NCBI GenBank assembly: GCA_029838215.1
Contig: JALGVI010000002.1
Coordinates: 1-64,000, forward strand
Direction of reading: 5' to 3'
Length of the DNA: 64,000 nucleotides
From: Candidatus Helarchaeota archaeon
GTDB lineage: Archaea > Asgardarchaeota > Lokiarchaeia > Helarchaeales > RDOG01
Shown: in pieces, positions 60,985 through 64,000 of the stretch
Numbering within the stretch: position 1 is the stretch's first letter
How the letters are laid out: the number at the start of each line of letters is the position of its first letter
Translations under genes and position numbers: made by a program
The notes under the pieces: generated by a model
The model's input: the letters and a program-made list of their open reading frames with translations, nothing else
Database searches by the model: none
What the model was told of the DNA's origin: nothing

Positions 60985-62649
60985 TTAGGCGGCTTCTTTA
61001 GATGGCTCTTCATAAATTGAAACGTACTTTGCCATGTCCTTAAGGAAATATACATATCGCTTCTTCAAGCCTTCGATTTTAAGGTCTTCGTGTTTTTTAT
61101 CGGCAAGGTTGATTAATCGTGCTAGTCTATTTTCGTCTAATTGAAATATTCCTCTTAGATTGTTAAGTATGTCAAAAACGGGAAATTCTACCATTCCTCT
61201 TCGGATGTATTCTTGCTTGAGAAAGTCGTATATTGCAGCAATGCGTTTTTCATCTTCTTTTGAAATTTTACGGTGCAGCTTAAAGGTGCTGGCAAATTTT
61301 TTGGTTCCCATTAAGAAGAGCGATATGATAAGACTGAGCAGCACTCCCACCACAATAATTGCAGTTCCCGAGTTCACGATAATTTCGAGGAAGGCGGCAC
61401 TACCCAAGATAAATGTCAATTGATTTCTGAGCAAGAAGTAACGAAGAGCAAATTGTCCCATTATGGCAGCATATATGGCAAGAATGAACCCTTCTTTTTC
61501 AAAAATCAATGCTTCGTAATCGAGGTTGATTCCAACGCGTCTTAAAGAGTAGACCATCGAGAAAATCACGAAGAACAATTCAACAAGCACCAATATTTCA
61601 CCCAAATCGCCCAACGCACCACTAGCTCCCCCCGTTGCATATAATAAGAAGAATAAGACCAAATTCAAGTATAAATAGGGATAAATTGACAAGTTCGTGA
61701 CGGAATAAACAAAGCTATCGTATGCTCTTTTCCTTCGATTCTCCTTTTTGGTTCGAAGAGTAATGAGAAAAGGAATGAAACAAAGCAGGCTTACAATTAT
61801 CATGATTAAGAGCGTGAAAAAATTGAGTGTTTGACCTTCTATAAAGCCAAAAATCGTACCATAACCGACAAGAAAATACAATGCTAGAGAAAATGCAATG
61901 ACTCCGAACATGCACAAAATAGGGGCTAACCGAACCAATCCGTACATTAGTTTGGATTCGTGAGAACTCACGTAGCCCTCAGCGTCAGTCGCAAACTTAC
62001 GCGCAAAACTCAATAATGACCATGTCTGAATGAATAACCATGCAATCTCTGCGATAACGATTATGGAAATTGAGATATAATTCACCATCATTAAGCCGTT
62101 AAGGGTGTACCCGTAAAGTCCATATATCAGGTCAAAGACATGGAGAAATACGGAAAATAGGAGAATGAATAACCCAATTTGTGTTAAGGTTGATTTAAAA
62201 CGTGTTTGTCGAAAAATTAAATGCCTTACAGAATCAATAGAACAAAGCAAAGAAATCGTGAAGAAACTTAGAATCAAGCTCGTTGATATGTAGATGGCTT
62301 CCAAGCCCGCTTGATTTACCAAACGTATCGGAATGAGAATTGAATAAAATAAGTTGATGGGGAATATCAGGGTGGGAATTCTCAAAATGCTCAAAAATAT
62401 TTGAAATAGGTCGAATCCTGATGACCCTGAAATGAAAATTTGTGAAATGTAGAGAAAGATGGCAGTGATGAAGAAAAATGCGATAAATATCCCTGTAAAT
62501 AACCCTAAACGCAGGGGAAAAAGAGTAAGAATTGAATCCTTATCCGTTATGCGCGTTGAAACTTTTTTAATTTTTTGTTCTTCAGCATTCGATTCCAATT
62601 CTTCGTTTACGGTTTCTTCAGACATGATATTTCGACCAACTGATAACAA
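60985..62649 (-). CDS. multi-pass membrane protein with cytosolic helical C-terminus
   Basis: 554 aa, about ten hydrophobic segments; soluble charged C-terminus (ISKEDEKRIAAIYDFLKQEYIRRG...). Confidence 0.75.
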   Translation of the reverse strand: MLSVGRNIMSEETVNEELESNAEEQKIKKVSTRITDKDSILTLFPLRLGLFTGIFIAFFFITAIFLYISQIFISGSSGFDLFQIFLSILRIPTLIFPINLFYSILIPIRLVNQAGLEAIYISTSLILSFFTISLLCSIDSVRHLIFRQTRFKSTLTQIGLFILLFSVFLHVFDLIYGLYGYTLNGLMMVNYISISIIVIAEIAWLFIQTWSLLSFARKFATDAEGYVSSHESKLMYGLVRLAPILCMFGVIAFSLALYFLVGYGTIFGFIEGQTLNFFTLLIMIIVSLLCFIPFLITLRTKKENRRKRAYDSFVYSVTNLSIYPYLYLNLVLFFLLYATGGASGALGDLGEILVLVELFFVIFSMVYSLRRVGINLDYEALIFEKEGFILAIYAAIMGQFALRYFLLRNQLTFILGSAAFLEIIVNSGTAIIVVGVLLSLIISLFLMGTKKFASTFKLHRKISKEDEKRIAAIYDFLKQEYIRRGMVEFPVFDILNNLRGIFQLDENRLARLINLADKKHEDLKIEGLKKRYVYFLKDMAKYVSIYEEPSKEAA

Positions 62650-62663
62650 CTCTTCGGTATAAA

Positions 62664-63884
62664 TTATAAGGGCGCAATTCCGTCGAGTTTTGGTGAGCGC
62701 TCTGGCTTAGGCCACAGCATTATTTTGGGGCTGGTAATTTTTTCAAGCTGTTCGTCTTCGGGGAATCCATACATTGGCGTGATAAAGTCTTCTATCCTGT
62801 TTTTTGTAATGTCTGCCAGTTCTTTTAGAATTGGGTTTTCTGTTTTTGTTTCTAAATAGCTCCAATTTTTATAAGAGTGAAGCAAATAAATCAAGTTATA
62901 TGCATCAGATGCAAGTGCTTGCAAGCATATTTCCTGTTCTTCCAAATATTCCTTGAAATATTTCACGGACTTGATTTTTCTGAGATAAGTTAAAGCCTCC
63001 AAAAAGTAACTGGTGGCAGTAAGATATTCATGACCTTCAAATTCTTGAATTGCAAGAATTTTTAAATATTCCATTTCAAAGAAAATCAACACATTTTCGT
63101 AATGCTTGATTAGATCCTTATTATCGTCCTCTTTCACGAGTTCCAAGCACCGTTTTATGGCTGAAAGTGCACGTGAAACTAGTTCTTCTTTCTTTGAAGT
63201 TATATTTTCATGATATATCGAATTATAAAGGAGATTAAACGCCATTGATTCTAATAAAAGTGCTCGAAATATTTGCTCGGATTTTACGGTAACGGTTCCC
63301 TTAATGTGTTTTAGATTGAATTTGAAGTCGTATAATGCCATGAACTCTTCTACGGATGCGAGCTCATTCATTAGCTTAAACTCTTCAGTAATTTTTGGAA
63401 TGAAAATTAAGATCATTTCCGTTAATCTTGTTGGTTTGGTTCGTTTAATGTCTAATTTTTGAAATTCTTGCAAGTATTTTTGAAGATTTTTCAAGCAGCT
63501 TTCATAATCAGATCGCAAGCCATCATATTTCTTTGTTAAACGCGATACATCCTTTTTAAACTCTTTGAGCTTGGCGGATTCATCTTTTAGCTCCTGTTTT
63601 AGTGATTCCATTTTTTTCTTTAAAGAAGAATCCTTGCTTTCTTTCATTTTTGATTTAACGGAATTTATATCATCTTCAATTTGTTTAATCTTATTTAACT
63701 GCCTGTTGATACTTTTTTTTCGGTTATTCTCCTCAATTCTTTTAAGGTTGTCAAAATGCTTGACGTGATCTCTGTTGATTTCATCCCAATACCTCAAGAA
63801 CGTTTCACAAGCAGTTCGAATCATCATTCTGGTATCTTCATCATTCATTGTCTTCAGCTCGATAAGAGTTTTTAATCTGGACAA
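62664..63884 (-). CDS. coiled-coil/helical-repeat hypothetical protein
   Basis: 406-aa ORF, N-terminal long coiled coil then TPR-like helices; 14 nt upstream of membrane protein gene. Confidence 0.7.
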   Translation of the reverse strand: MSRLKTLIELKTMNDEDTRMMIRTACETFLRYWDEINRDHVKHFDNLKRIEENNRKKSINRQLNKIKQIEDDINSVKSKMKESKDSSLKKKMESLKQELKDESAKLKEFKKDVSRLTKKYDGLRSDYESCLKNLQKYLQEFQKLDIKRTKPTRLTEMILIFIPKITEEFKLMNELASVEEFMALYDFKFNLKHIKGTVTVKSEQIFRALLLESMAFNLLYNSIYHENITSKKEELVSRALSAIKRCLELVKEDDNKDLIKHYENVLIFFEMEYLKILAIQEFEGHEYLTATSYFLEALTYLRKIKSVKYFKEYLEEQEICLQALASDAYNLIYLLHSYKNWSYLETKTENPILKELADITKNRIEDFITPMYGFPEDEQLEKITSPKIMLWPKPERSPKLDGIAPL

Positions 63885-64000
63885 TTAATAAGCAATTTCT
63901 ATTCGTTCCGAAATTTATTTCTTTCTAAGATTTAGTGATAACAAATCCAAATTTTTGAGAGCATTATGAAAAATATTTAATTTAGACTTAATGTTACTTG

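Overview
This is a gene-dense, AT-rich 64 kb window of an archaeal chromosome with about 40 credible CDSs. Archaeal markers include a geranylgeranyl reductase, formylmethanofuran dehydrogenase subunits B and D, a GPN-loop GTPase, tungsten-type AOR, and ScpA/ScpB. An Arf-like small GTPase with an ANKQDL motif makes an Asgard-type archaeon plausible, but that is inference. Main themes: (i) acyl-CoA and redox metabolism (two acyl-CoA dehydrogenases, EtfB plus ferredoxin-fused EtfA, acyl-CoA ligase, class III CoA-transferase, AOR, QueG-like Fe-S protein, RACo-like corrinoid activator, Por gamma/delta); (ii) chromosome organisation (an SMC ATPase plus ScpA and ScpB); (iii) glycoside hydrolases (GH78 and two GH2); (iv) two toxin-antitoxin modules (PIN/VapBC-like and AbiE); (v) a 2267-aa surface protein with TSP3-like Ca2+ repeats, a fascin-like beta-trefoil and a duplicated C-terminal domain. 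The most striking signal is the 1260-aa SMC-type protein. It has canonical SMC heads but no recognisable globular hinge. A single CxxC (CKTC, residues 622-625) sits at the exact midpoint of the coiled coil, like a Rad50 zinc hook. Other second-look items are an Arf-like GTPase with a degenerate G3 motif, a 5x CxxC...HxC zinc-knuckle protein, a 409-aa protein with four histone-fold/AAA-lid-like helical units, and a cytosolic DUF11-like protein. No rRNA, tRNA, CRISPR array or transposase was recognised by eye. All family names come from motif recognition without database searches.
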